Of a DNA stretch of 64,000 bases, positions 6,457 through 14,570 are shown piece by piece; position 1 is the first letter of the stretch; each line of letters begins with the position of its first letter. Source of the DNA: Acidobacteriota bacterium (GTDB lineage Bacteria; Acidobacteriota; Aminicenantia; JBFLYD01); the NCBI GenBank assembly GCA_040756905.1, contig JBFLYD010000035.1, positions 1 to 64,000 on the forward strand, given 5' to 3'. The position numbers and the translations under genes are program-made. Under the pieces are notes generated by a model. That model worked only from the letters and a program-made list of their open reading frames with translations, searched no databases and was not told the origin of the DNA.

Positions 6457-8299
6457 ATTTAAATATAAATGGAGGGAGGAGCATCCAGGTTTTTACACGA
6501 ACATTATCTTTTTCAGGGGGAGAGAATTTAAACTTCTTTACTGCTTCTACAACAGATTCCTCAAGCCCTAAGTTTTTCGGGTTCACATATAAAATTTTCC
6601 AGTTTATAACATCTCCATTTTCAGAAATAAGAACAATAATTCTCACCTCGCCTTTCATCCCAGATCTTTTCATAAACTCTGGATATTTAGGTAATGCATC
6701 TTTTATAATCTGAGGCTTTTTATCTAATAAATTATACCCCACTTCCTCTCCGACCTGTATCCCTTTTTCCTCAAGTTTTTTCTTTTCCTCCATCCCCTCT
6801 TCAACCTTTGGCTCTACCGCAGGTTCTTCTTTTTTTTCTGGAGGAATCTTTTCCTCTTTTTTCTGATCAAACTTAATAACCTCTGCTTTCCTCTCTTCTT
6901 TTTTTGGTTGTGTTGGAATCTTTTTGGGTGGCTCTTTTACTGGCGTCATTTCCTCTTTTTTTACCATGCTCTCTACTTTTTTCTTTGGTTCCTCTTTTTT
7001 TTCAGAGACTGGAGTTATAGCTTCTTTTTTCTCTATGATCAGGTCCTTCTCTTCTTTTTTAACGATTTCTTTTTCCTCGCCTGGCCTCTTCTCCATCTGT
7101 TTAAGCATTTCTTCTTCAGCAGGAATTTTTTGAGCCATTTCTAATTTTTTCTCTGGTAAGACTTGAGGAAGTTGAGTTACCTCCTTTTTAGAAGGAGGTC
7201 CTTTTATCAATAAAAATGTTCCTATCAGAAAAAATAATGCAACGCCACCAATTGCATAATATATGGGTTTTATTTTTTTGATAAATAAAGGAGGTTTCTT
7301 TACAGGAATCGAGATATACTGGGTTGGCATAAATTCTTCTCTTTTCTCAATTTCACTCAATATTTCATCAACACTCTGGAATCTTTTCTCTCTATCCTTT
7401 TCAAGACATTTTAAAATAACATTCGATATTTCAGGGGGGATTTTTCTATTTATCTTCTCCGGTGAAGGAGGCTTCTCATTAAGATGCATCAGAGCCACTG
7501 TTATTGGAGTTGTTCCAGGAAAAGGAAGGGTACCGGTAAATATCTCATACATAACTATTCCAAGGGAATATATATCAGTTCTTCTGTCTGCTACCTCTCC
7601 CCTGAGCTGTTCTGGAGCCATGTAATGCGGGGTCCCGATGACTCCACTTGTTGTAAGCGAAGGGTCACCAGTAATGGCTGCTGAGCGTGCAATTCCGAAA
7701 TCCATGATGTAAACATTTTTATCTTTATCGATCATTATGTTTTTCGATGAGATATCCCTGTGGATCACTCCCATATCATGGGAGGCTTTTAAAGCCTCAC
7801 ACACTTGTTTTATTATTTCGATTCCTTCTTCTAATTTTAATGGACCTTTTCCCTTGATGATATTCTTCAGATTCTCTCCCTCAATGTATTCCATCGAAAT
7901 GAACCTTTTCTCCTCATATTCCTGTAAATCAAAAATCCTTGTTACATTCTTATGCTTGATTTTTCTAGCTAGTTTAATTTCTCTTTTAAAGTAAGAAATG
8001 ATCTTCTCATCTGTGCTGAACTCAGGATGAAGCACTTTTAACGCCACAATTTCATCAAGTTCAAGGTCTTTTGCCTTATAAACTTTTCCCATCCCACCAA
8101 CACCTAAAAGACTTAAAATCTGGTATCTTTTTCCCAAAAAGAATTCATCAGTTATTGCTTTTTCTTTCTGGGCCTCTTCGAGTGCTTTTGTTTCAGGGAT
8201 AACCTGAGTTGCCTCAAGATAACTTCCACAGCTTCTACAAAAATTTGAATCAGGAGGATTTAATGCTGAACATTGGGGACATTTTTTTATCATTGTCAT
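6455..8299 (-). CDS. Membrane Ser/Thr protein kinase with zinc ribbon and C-terminal TonB domain
   Basis: The 614 residues combine four parts. A zinc ribbon occupies 7-24 (Cys7, Cys10, Cys21, Cys24). A PknB-type kinase spans about 59-320, with Gly loop 66-71 (GVGGMG), Lys88, HRD at 180-182, Asn187, DFG at 200-202 and APE at 228-230, so it looks catalytically competent. One transmembrane helix lies at about 347-365, followed by a long Lys/Glu/Pro-rich linker (about 370-520). A TonB C-terminal-type domain occupies about 530-614 (KGEVRIIVLISENGDV...FSPP). The kinase would be cytoplasmic and the TonB-like domain periplasmic. The linker resembles the charged periplasm-spanning region of TonB. Possible roles are kinase control of outer-membrane transport, or an output domain that senses the periplasm. 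The stop codon lies in a repeat element. Confidence 0.9.
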   Translation of the reverse strand: MTMIKKCPQCSALNPPDSNFCRSCGSYLEATQVIPETKALEEAQKEKAITDEFFLGKRYQILSLLGVGGMGKVYKAKDLELDEIVALKVLHPEFSTDEKIISYFKREIKLARKIKHKNVTRIFDLQEYEEKRFISMEYIEGENLKNIIKGKGPLKLEEGIEIIKQVCEALKASHDMGVIHRDISSKNIMIDKDKNVYIMDFGIARSAAITGDPSLTTSGVIGTPHYMAPEQLRGEVADRRTDIYSLGIVMYEIFTGTLPFPGTTPITVALMHLNEKPPSPEKINRKIPPEISNVILKCLEKDREKRFQSVDEILSEIEKREEFMPTQYISIPVKKPPLFIKKIKPIYYAIGGVALFFLIGTFLLIKGPPSKKEVTQLPQVLPEKKLEMAQKIPAEEEMLKQMEKRPGEEKEIVKKEEKDLIIEKKEAITPVSEKKEEPKKKVESMVKKEEMTPVKEPPKKIPTQPKKEERKAEVIKFDQKKEEKIPPEKKEEPAVEPKVEEGMEEKKKLEEKGIQVGEEVGYNLLDKKPQIIKDALPKYPEFMKRSGMKGEVRIIVLISENGDVINWKILYVNPKNLGLEESVVEAVKKFKFSPPEKDNVRVKTWMLLPPFIFK

Positions 8300-8350
8300 T
8301 TAATTTTATTATAAATTACTTAAATCCCTAATTTCAAATTATTTTTTATA

Positions 8351-8557
8351 AGTACGCAAAGTTTTGTGGTAGAAGAAATTAACTTAATATTTCTCTGAGC
8401 GGGAAGGGTGGCGGAGAAAACCGTCACGAATGCGGAGTGGGCATGGTTTCTCCTGAGTGAATACTCAGGAGAAGAGCGGAGCATGAGTGCCGAGCTGTGA
8501 TTTTCCTCGCTGGGGAAAATACAGCGTGTTTTCGGAGTTACCCTTCCTGATCACCCT
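8351..8557. repeat. Composite palindromic element (GGGTGGCGGAG family), copy 1
   Basis: The copy starts with tacgcaaagttttgtgg, contains gggtggcggagaaaaccgtc with an internal hairpin (tctcctgagtgaatactcag), and ends near cttcctgatcaccc. It matches a complete copy at 63079-63323. With the units at 8571-8664 and 8703-8857 it fills the 560-bp gap between the kinase and glycosyltransferase genes. I see no gene in that gap. Confidence 0.75.
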
Positions 8558-8570
8558 TAAATTATAATTA

Positions 8571-8612
8571 GAGATAACCTCTGAGCGGAGGGGATAGTTG
8601 ACCTCTTAAAGT
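8571..8612. repeat. Degenerate GGTTGACCTCT hairpin
   Basis: The bases aacctctgagcggaggggat followed by agttgacctct resemble the better hairpin at 40269-40310, with a decayed left arm. A third relative lies at about 57160-57205. Confidence 0.5.
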
Positions 8613-8664
8613 AAAAAAATGCAAAAAAATTGGGGTCAGGTCTCATTTTTTGCATTTTTTGCTC
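8613..8664. repeat. Palindromic repeat, GAGACCTGACCCC family, inverted copy
   Basis: Reads aaaaaaatgcaaaaaaattg, then gggtcaggtctcattttttg. This is the reverse complement of the unit at 6291-6330. Confidence 0.7.
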
Positions 8665-8702
8665 AAATCCTAATCATCGATATTAATCATTACATTAAAC
8701 CA

Positions 8703-8857
8703 AATTACGCAAGATTTCCTTTAATGTCATTCCTGCCCCCATTTTCATGAGGGTAAACTCCAGCAGGAATCCAGGGTTTATTATCACTTATTTCTGGATT
8801 CCCGCCTTCGCGGGAATGACGAATTAACGAAGGTTTACATAATATCCTTGCGTAATT
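8703..8857. repeat. 155-bp inverted-repeat element with AATTACGCAAG ends
   Basis: Terminal inverted repeats AATTACGCAAG (8703-8713) and CTTGCGTAATT (8847-8857) are perfect. Inside, the hairpin gattcccgccttcgcgggaa (about 8798-8817) and a CCAGCAGGAATCC / GGATTC pairing make the whole unit foldable. It has no coding capacity. The right end lies 5 bp before the glycosyltransferase stop codon. Confidence 0.75.
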
Positions 8858-8862
8858 CGGGA

Positions 8863-10032
8863 TTAAATAATGAATAACGAAGATCTGAGCATTTTAAGAT
8901 AATTGGTGTAGGTGAAGTGAAGAAGGGCATACTCCTTTGCCTTCTTACCTACAAGAGGACCAATTTCCGTGTTTAATGCTTTGAGTATCCCATCAGAGAC
9001 ACTATCTGGGTCAGGGTCTACGAGTATCGCTATATCATCATTTATCACCTGAGTATGAGTCCAGAGATTTGTGGCAACGACTGGCTTTCCACTTTTAAGA
9101 TATGAATAAATTTTTAAGGGCGTGTTTGTGCCTGAAATTCTCGGAGATAAAAGGCAATCTGAAATTTTTATAAAAAATGGTATCTCATCAGGTTTTTTTT
9201 CACCTAAAAAAATAACTTTATCTTCAACTCCAGCTTTTCTTGCATAATTTTTAAGCTCTTTTATCTGGGAATCTTTTCCTCCGATCAGAACCAAAATCAG
9301 ATCCCTATAAACTTTCTCATCCTTCTCTTCAATTTTTTTTAATGAGCCAATCAGAAGATGAAGACCCTGGTATGGCTCAAAAGTGCCAGCATAAAGTATT
9401 ATTTTTTTATTTTTTAAGTTTAGCTCCCCTCTAATCTTCTCTGCTTTTTCTTCTGGCAAATCTTCAGGAGTAAAATCAAGAAAATTTTCAATCAAAAATA
9501 TTTTTTCTTTTTCTACAATTTCTTTAACTCTGTTTTCCAGATCCTTGCAAATCACAATCACTGATTTCGAATTCTTTAAAACCCACCTCTCAAGGGCTAC
9601 AAAAATTTTATAAATCAAAACCGAGTTTGTAAATTTAAAGTTTCTTAGCTGCTGGGGAAGGGATGAATGCATGTCATAGAGATGGGGAATTCGAAAAATT
9701 TTTGAAAAAAATACACCGATGAATGAACCCTCCTCATGGGAAAAAATTATGTCATATTTTTTCTTTAAAAGTAGAGAGAAAGTTTTCAAAAATATCAATA
9801 AATCTAACGGAATTTTTTGAAAGGATGGCCCAATTTTTATTTCTTTAATAAATGGTACTTTCGAGATGCGGATAATTTTTAAATTTTCAAAATCTACATC
9901 GTCACCTACAGGGTATGTAACAAGGTCTATGAGATGTCCTAAGTCGATTAAGGCTTTTATCCTGAAATATTCAGATAGAGGGGTCCCTCGCGGCTGAAAA
10001 AAAGGCTCTGGAGCTATCATTAAAATTTTCAT
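8863..10032 (-). CDS. Glycosyltransferase family 4 (GT-B fold)
   Basis: This 389-residue GT-B enzyme has an N-terminal acceptor domain beginning with KILMIAPEPFFQPRGTPLSE. Its C-terminal nucleotide-sugar domain starts near 205 (KKIILYAGTFEPYQGLHLLI), with the donor-site stretch SPRISGTNTPLKIYSYLKSG and PVVATN. It probably transfers a sugar from a nucleotide donor to a lipid-linked or surface glycan. It overlaps the preceding GT2 gene by 4 nt, so the two act in one operon. Donor and acceptor cannot be told from sequence. Confidence 0.85.
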   Translation of the reverse strand: MKILMIAPEPFFQPRGTPLSEYFRIKALIDLGHLIDLVTYPVGDDVDFENLKIIRISKVPFIKEIKIGPSFQKIPLDLLIFLKTFSLLLKKKYDIIFSHEEGSFIGVFFSKIFRIPHLYDMHSSLPQQLRNFKFTNSVLIYKIFVALERWVLKNSKSVIVICKDLENRVKEIVEKEKIFLIENFLDFTPEDLPEEKAEKIRGELNLKNKKIILYAGTFEPYQGLHLLIGSLKKIEEKDEKVYRDLILVLIGGKDSQIKELKNYARKAGVEDKVIFLGEKKPDEIPFFIKISDCLLSPRISGTNTPLKIYSYLKSGKPVVATNLWTHTQVINDDIAILVDPDPDSVSDGILKALNTEIGPLVGKKAKEYALLHFTYTNYLKMLRSSLFII

Positions 10033-11000
10033 TTTTCATCTTCATCGAGAATCTCTTTAATCACATATATTTTTTTCTCGACAGCCTCATGGTATGTTCT
10101 TGAAAGCATTTCAGCTAAAAGTCCCAGTGTTATAAACTGGGCTCCGAGAAACATCAAAAGTACTGCGAGTAAAAGGAGGGGCCTTCCTCCGATCGCCTCT
10201 CTCAATATTATTTTTTCATATGAAAGATATAAACCTAAAATAAACCCTACAAAAAAACTGATGAAGCCAAAGAGACCGAAAATCTGTAGAGGTCTTGTGG
10301 AATAACTTATTAAAAATTTTACTGTGATAAGATCTAAAATTACTCTTATCGTCCTTGAAATACCGTATTTTGATTTTCCATACTTTCTTTGCCTGTGATT
10401 AACCTTTACCTCTGCCACTTTTATTCCCATCCAGCTTGCCACAGCAGGTATGAATCGGTGCATCTCTCCGTAGAGTCTCACATTTTTTAAAACCTCTTTT
10501 CTGTATGCTTTTAGAGTGCACCCATAATCATGTAGTTTAATTCCAGTGATAAAGGAGATGAGCCAGTTTGCCACAGCAGATGGAATTTTCCTTGTCAGGA
10601 ATCGATCTTTCCTTTTCCACCTCCAGCCATTGACAATGTCATATCCCTCCTCAAGCTTTGATATTAAAGATGGAATGTCAGAGGGAACATTTTGAAGGTC
10701 TGCATCAACAGAGATAATAATTTCGCCTTTCGAATGGTCAAAACCAGCGGAGAGTGCAGAGGTCTGTCCGAAATTTCTCCTCAGCTTTATTATTTTTACA
10801 CTCTTATCGCTTTCCTTTATCTTCTTTAAGACCTGAAAGGAATTATCCACGCTTCCATCATCGACAAAAATTATTTCGTATTTTTTATCAAGGTTCTTTA
10901 AAGCCTCTGAAAGCTCTCTATGTAAAATCTCAAGGTTATTTTCCTCATTAAAAACCGGAACAACTACTGAAACATAAGTTGCTTCCAACTTACTTTCCAC
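10029..11000 (-). CDS. Family 2 glycosyltransferase, polyprenyl-phosphate type, with two C-terminal membrane helices
   Basis: The 323 residues begin with a GT-A domain (VSVVVPVFNEENNLEILHRE) carrying FVDDGSVDNS and the metal-binding DADLQ, as in dolichyl/undecaprenyl-phosphate sugar transferases such as ArnC and DPM1-like enzymes. YGKSKYGISRT is also typical. Two hydrophobic helices (about 237-262 and 272-298) anchor it in the inner membrane. The likely product is a sugar linked to undecaprenyl phosphate. The start overlaps the end of pmbA by 11 nt and the end overlaps the next glycosyltransferase, so all are cotranscribed. Confidence 0.88.
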   Translation of the reverse strand: MESKLEATYVSVVVPVFNEENNLEILHRELSEALKNLDKKYEIIFVDDGSVDNSFQVLKKIKESDKSVKIIKLRRNFGQTSALSAGFDHSKGEIIISVDADLQNVPSDIPSLISKLEEGYDIVNGWRWKRKDRFLTRKIPSAVANWLISFITGIKLHDYGCTLKAYRKEVLKNVRLYGEMHRFIPAVASWMGIKVAEVKVNHRQRKYGKSKYGISRTIRVILDLITVKFLISYSTRPLQIFGLFGFISFFVGFILGLYLSYEKIILREAIGGRPLLLLAVLLMFLGAQFITLGLLAEMLSRTYHEAVEKKIYVIKEILDEDEK

Positions 11001-12357
11001 TTACAGTTATTTTATCTATCAGCAAAGAAGGCGAAGCATATGCTCCTCTAAATTCAAGATTATCTCCAAGACCCAATATGTTGTTCAACATTCCATTGAT
11101 GTTCGATGCAATCGTTATTTCTGAAACAGGATATAAAATCTTTCCATTCTCAATCCACATTCCCAATGCTCCAACTGAAAAATCTCCTGTTACAGGATTA
11201 ACTCCAGCCCCCATGGTCTCCATTAAATAAAGGCCATCTTTCACTTCTCCAATCAAATCTTTTTCAGATATATTTCCGTTTATAAGATAAAAGTTGGAAA
11301 TTCCAACCCCAGGCCTTCCTGCGATTGACCTTGAGGCATTCCCAGTGGTTTTCAATCCAAGCTTTTTTGCTGAATAGGTATTAAGAAGATATGTTTTTAA
11401 AACACCATTTTCAAAAATTACATTTTTTCTTGATACAACACCTTCGCCATCAAAAGGCCTTGAATTAAATCCTCTGGACATCAATCCATCATCGACTACA
11501 TTAAGAAATTCAGAGCCAACTTTCTTTCCCAGCTTATCTACAAAGATGCTCATTTTCCGATATATGCTCTCTCCAGAAACAAGGGAGGAAAGAAAAGATA
11601 AAAGATTCGAAGCTATAAACTGATCAAAAAGAACAGGAGCCTGCCTTGTTTTTACTTTTCTTGCACCTAAAAACATTATGGTTCTCTTTGCAGCTTTTTT
11701 ACCCACATCCTGGGGCTTTTCAAGTTTATCGAAGAATGGATTTGATGTATACCACCATCCTCTCTGTTTTTTACCCTTAACTTCTGATTCTAAATCATCT
11801 GCAATCATCGAAACTGAAAGAGAACTTCCAGTCGATGAAAATGAGCCACTAAACCCTTGAGAATTAGAAAGAGCCATTCCTGATATAGCGGTAGAAAATG
11901 AAGACCCTCCTGAATTTGTGATTCTCTTATCAAAAGCAAAGCTTGCTTCCTCTGCTTCCTTTGCCATAGAGATTTTCTTTTCAGAAGAAATTTTTTCGAC
12001 ATTACTGTCGAAATTTTTCAAATCCCCTTTTGCAATTCCGAGCTCGCTCTTATCTGGAAGTGTAGAAAATTCATCTCTGTCAGAATACTTTACAAGTTCA
12101 ATCCCATCCGAAACAAGCTTTTTCAAAGATTTCTCTTCAAGGTCAGAAGTGTAAACAATTGCAGTTCTTTTATCTTTAATAACCCTTAAGCCAAGGGATT
12201 TTGATACAGCCTCTTTCAAGGATTCAATTTTTCCCAGTCGGACTATAACATTGAATTCTTTAGATTCTCTTATAATTGAATCAGCTTCATCAGCACCCTT
12301 TTTTTTGGCGAGGTCTACAACATATTTAGTAATTTGTTCAAGTTTCTTTAAGTCCAT
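10990..12357 (-). CDS. pmbA: TldE/PmbA-type metalloprotease partner
   Basis: PmbA (TldE) pairs with TldD to form a heterodimeric protease that trims unfolded or ribosomally made peptides. TldE lacks the HExxxH metal site, and none is visible here. The fold is recognised by the N-terminal DEADSIIRE segment and the C-terminal RPFDGEGVVSRKNVIFENG, GNASR and TGDFSVGALGMWIENGKI motifs. I place the start at 12357, where AGAGGAG gives a good ribosome site. An ATG 24 nt upstream lies in a REP palindrome (12378-12400). It follows tldD by 66 nt and overlaps the downstream glycosyltransferase. Confidence 0.9.
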   Translation of the reverse strand: MDLKKLEQITKYVVDLAKKKGADEADSIIRESKEFNVIVRLGKIESLKEAVSKSLGLRVIKDKRTAIVYTSDLEEKSLKKLVSDGIELVKYSDRDEFSTLPDKSELGIAKGDLKNFDSNVEKISSEKKISMAKEAEEASFAFDKRITNSGGSSFSTAISGMALSNSQGFSGSFSSTGSSLSVSMIADDLESEVKGKKQRGWWYTSNPFFDKLEKPQDVGKKAAKRTIMFLGARKVKTRQAPVLFDQFIASNLLSFLSSLVSGESIYRKMSIFVDKLGKKVGSEFLNVVDDGLMSRGFNSRPFDGEGVVSRKNVIFENGVLKTYLLNTYSAKKLGLKTTGNASRSIAGRPGVGISNFYLINGNISEKDLIGEVKDGLYLMETMGAGVNPVTGDFSVGALGMWIENGKILYPVSEITIASNINGMLNNILGLGDNLEFRGAYASPSLLIDKITVSGK

Positions 12358-12377
12358 TTTCTTCTCCTCTAAAATAT

Positions 12378-12400
12378 GCAAAGCTAAAGCTTTGCCCTAC
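12378..12400 (-). repeat. REP palindrome between tldD and pmbA
   Basis: On the minus strand it reads GTAGGGCAAAGC, then TTTAGCTTTGC. It has the same GTAG foot and the same A/T arm variant as the copy at 1850-1872. Confidence 0.8.
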
Positions 12401-12423
12401 ACTCTTTATACTTTTGTTCTCCC

Positions 12424-13959
12424 TCACACTTTTGTTCCGCCCACTGTAATCTCTGAAATTTTTACAGTGGGTAAGCCAACTCCAACGGGAACTGATTGCC
12501 CATTTTTTCCACAGGTCCATACCCCATCTGAGAGCAGAAAATCATTCCCAACCATCTTCACTCTTGTTAACACATCAGGTCCATTTCCGATTAGCGTAAC
12601 TCCCTTTAAGGGAGCTGTTATTTTTCCTTTTTCAATTAAATATGATTCAACAGCAGAAAAAACAAAATCTCCATTTGAAATGTTTACCTGACCTCCGCTG
12701 AAATTTCTTGTATAAATTCCATAATCAACAGATGATATTATCTCTTCCGAAGAGCTTTTTCCCGCAAGAAGATAAGTGTTTGTCATTCTTGGAATCGGAA
12801 ATTGCTTATAACTCTCCCTTCTTCCATTTCCAGTGGGATTGACCTTAAAATATTTGGAAGAAATTCTGTCATGCATGTAACCTTTAAGGATTCCATTCTC
12901 TATCAGAACAGTTTTATTACTTTTATTTCCCTCATCATCACAATTTATAGACCCTCTCTGATTCATGATTGTTCCATCATCTATCACTGTGCATAGCTCA
13001 CTCGCCACTTTATCTCCAATTCGATCAGAATAGTTTGATTCCTTTTTACGGTTAAAATCTGCCTCAAGGCCATGCCCTACTGCTTCATGGAGCAAAATCC
13101 CACTCCAGCCAGGTGCTAAAACCACAGGAAACTTTCCAGCTGGAGAATCCTTCGCATCTAAAAATTTAACAGCCTGCTCTGAAGCCTCTTTTGCTAATTT
13201 TTCAGGGGGATTTTCAATAAAATATTCCATCCCAATCCTTCCTCCTCCTGACCTTGAACCTCTTTGCTTCTTTCCATTTTTTTCCGCAACAGTTGAGATA
13301 CCAAACCTTATTAAAGGCTGAGCATCAGTTACATACAGTCCTTCTGAATTGACAATGGTAATAAATTTTAAAGTTTGCATGAAAGAAGCTGAAACTTTAT
13401 TGATGCAAGGGTCATATTTTCTTGCTCTATCATCAGCTCTTTTTAAAAGATCAATCTTTGAGGGAACTGGCTTTTTAGTGAAAAGCTCTTTAACGGGATA
13501 AAGGTTTTTAAATCTTTTAGGGGATAAATCAGCTGACTTTACCTTTGCTGAACCTGAGGCAATCTCTGCTGCTGTAAGAGCGCAATTTTTTAAGCTCTCA
13601 AAGCTTATATCATCAGAAAAAGCGTACCCAAAAGAATCTTCCTTGATTACCCTTATTCCAATTCCCCGTGAGATTCCTTTTGATGCATCTTTGAGAATCT
13701 GATCCTCCCAGAAAATATTTTCATTGATCGTGTATTCCATATAGAGTTCTGAGAAATCAGCTCCTTTTGAAAGTCCCAAATCAAGAAGTTTCCTTATTGT
13801 GTCTTTATCGATTTCGAAATGGTCTTCAAATCGAATATCTTGCATTTTTACCTCCTGACTGAATAACCTCTCTACAGGAAATTTAAGGAAAAAAATTCCA
13901 GTCGAGCTTATCCCTGCTAACTCAAGAAATCTTCGTCTCGATATTTCTCTTTCCTTCAT
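12424..13959 (-). CDS. tldD: TldD metalloprotease with twin-arginine leader
   Basis: TldD is the catalytic half of the TldD/TldE zinc protease. The metal site is HEAVGHGLEADF at about residues 290-301, an HExxxH motif. Downstream motifs MTNTYLLAG and GGQVNISNGDFVFSAVE also fit the family. At 511 residues it is longer than usual (about 450-480) because of an N-terminal SRRRFLELAGISSTGIFFLK segment, a classic Tat signal. This suggests export of a folded enzyme, whereas the PmbA partner next door has no signal. Possible explanations are a lipid-anchored periplasmic TldD or passage with its partner by a hitchhiking mechanism. The ATG is preceded by GGGAGGAATAC. Confidence 0.9.
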   Translation of the reverse strand: MKEREISRRRFLELAGISSTGIFFLKFPVERLFSQEVKMQDIRFEDHFEIDKDTIRKLLDLGLSKGADFSELYMEYTINENIFWEDQILKDASKGISRGIGIRVIKEDSFGYAFSDDISFESLKNCALTAAEIASGSAKVKSADLSPKRFKNLYPVKELFTKKPVPSKIDLLKRADDRARKYDPCINKVSASFMQTLKFITIVNSEGLYVTDAQPLIRFGISTVAEKNGKKQRGSRSGGGRIGMEYFIENPPEKLAKEASEQAVKFLDAKDSPAGKFPVVLAPGWSGILLHEAVGHGLEADFNRKKESNYSDRIGDKVASELCTVIDDGTIMNQRGSINCDDEGNKSNKTVLIENGILKGYMHDRISSKYFKVNPTGNGRRESYKQFPIPRMTNTYLLAGKSSSEEIISSVDYGIYTRNFSGGQVNISNGDFVFSAVESYLIEKGKITAPLKGVTLIGNGPDVLTRVKMVGNDFLLSDGVWTCGKNGQSVPVGVGLPTVKISEITVGGTKV

Positions 13960-14035
13960 GTATTCCTCCCGACTCCAAATATATATAAAAAAAAGAAAAC
14001 AGTAAAGAGAAAGGAGATCAACTATTCCCCTTGCT

Positions 14036-14500
14036 TAGAAGTTTCAGAGTGATCAGAAAAGGTGGCTTCGAAAACACGCTGTATTTTCCCCAGTCCCGCA
14101 CTAACTTATTTTTACCTAATACAAACGCATTGAATAAATTGTAGGGCAACCCTTTAAGGTTGCTTAATGCAAGGCTAAAGCCTTGCCCTACATGTAACAA
14201 TATTTTATGCGTTTGCTATAAATTAAGGAATTCATAATATCTCTACTTCAATCACTTAATTTTTTTGGAATAAATACAGTTAGTGGGGGAGCACTCATGC
14301 TTCGCTCCCCCTCACTTATTAAAAAGGGAAAGAATATATAACTTATACATAATTCAAAAAACATTATCTTCTATTGGTTTTAATTTCACTCATAATTTAA
14401 AATAAGTGAGAGGACCATGCCCCCTCCGCATTCGTGACGGTTTTCAGGAACCTTCGGTTTCTCCGCCACCCTTCCTGCTTATCTTGTATGTCTAGAATAC
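14036..14500. repeat. Broken GGGTGGCGGAG-family composite with a REP element inside
   Basis: The left part (14036-14100, gatcagaaaaggtggcttcg... acgctgtattttccccag) and the right part (about 14400-14490, cattcgtgacggttttcagg... tctccgccacccttcctgct) belong to one repeat family in inverse orientation to 63079-63323. They are separated by a complete REP pair (14117-14220) and by a hairpin around 14280-14335 (agtgggggagc ... gctccccctcact). I see no gene in the 610-bp gap 13960-14570. Confidence 0.65.
14117..14220. repeat. REP pair element (BIME-like), copy 1
   Basis: The element starts taatacaaacgcattgaata and ends attttatgcgtttgctata, giving outer inverted repeats around AAACGCAT. Inside are two REPs facing outward from each other: GTAGGGCAACC(CTTTAA)GGTTGC and GCAAGGCTAAAGCCTTGCCCTAC. 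It sits inside another repeat, so it inserted later. Confidence 0.85.
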
Positions 14501-14535
14501 ATTCTCTCTTAATATTTCAAGACCTGATCCCAATT

Positions 14536-14563
14536 TTGTTCATTAATAATAATGTGATATAAT
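14536..14563 (+). promoter_or_regulatory. Promoter of the agmatinase-like gene (leaderless type)
   Basis: TTGTTC (14536-14541), a 16-bp spacer and a perfect TATAAT (14558-14563). The start codon is at 14571, only 8 nt after the -10 box, and no ribosome site precedes it. The transcript probably begins at or next to the ATG. Confidence 0.6.
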
Positions 14564-14570
14564 TTCTGAC

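Noticed and set aside
6908-7144. Plus-strand frames rich in Phe and Ser opposite the kinase linker
   Set aside because: They mirror the Lys/Glu-rich linker codons on the other strand and have no ribosome sites.
14018-14200. ORF beginning MLHVGQGFSLALSN, and similar ones at 49462 and 54454
   Set aside because: These frames are translations of the REP-pair elements themselves and recur wherever the repeat does. They are not genes. The 49462 frame is real only in its last part, which belongs to the pseudogene.
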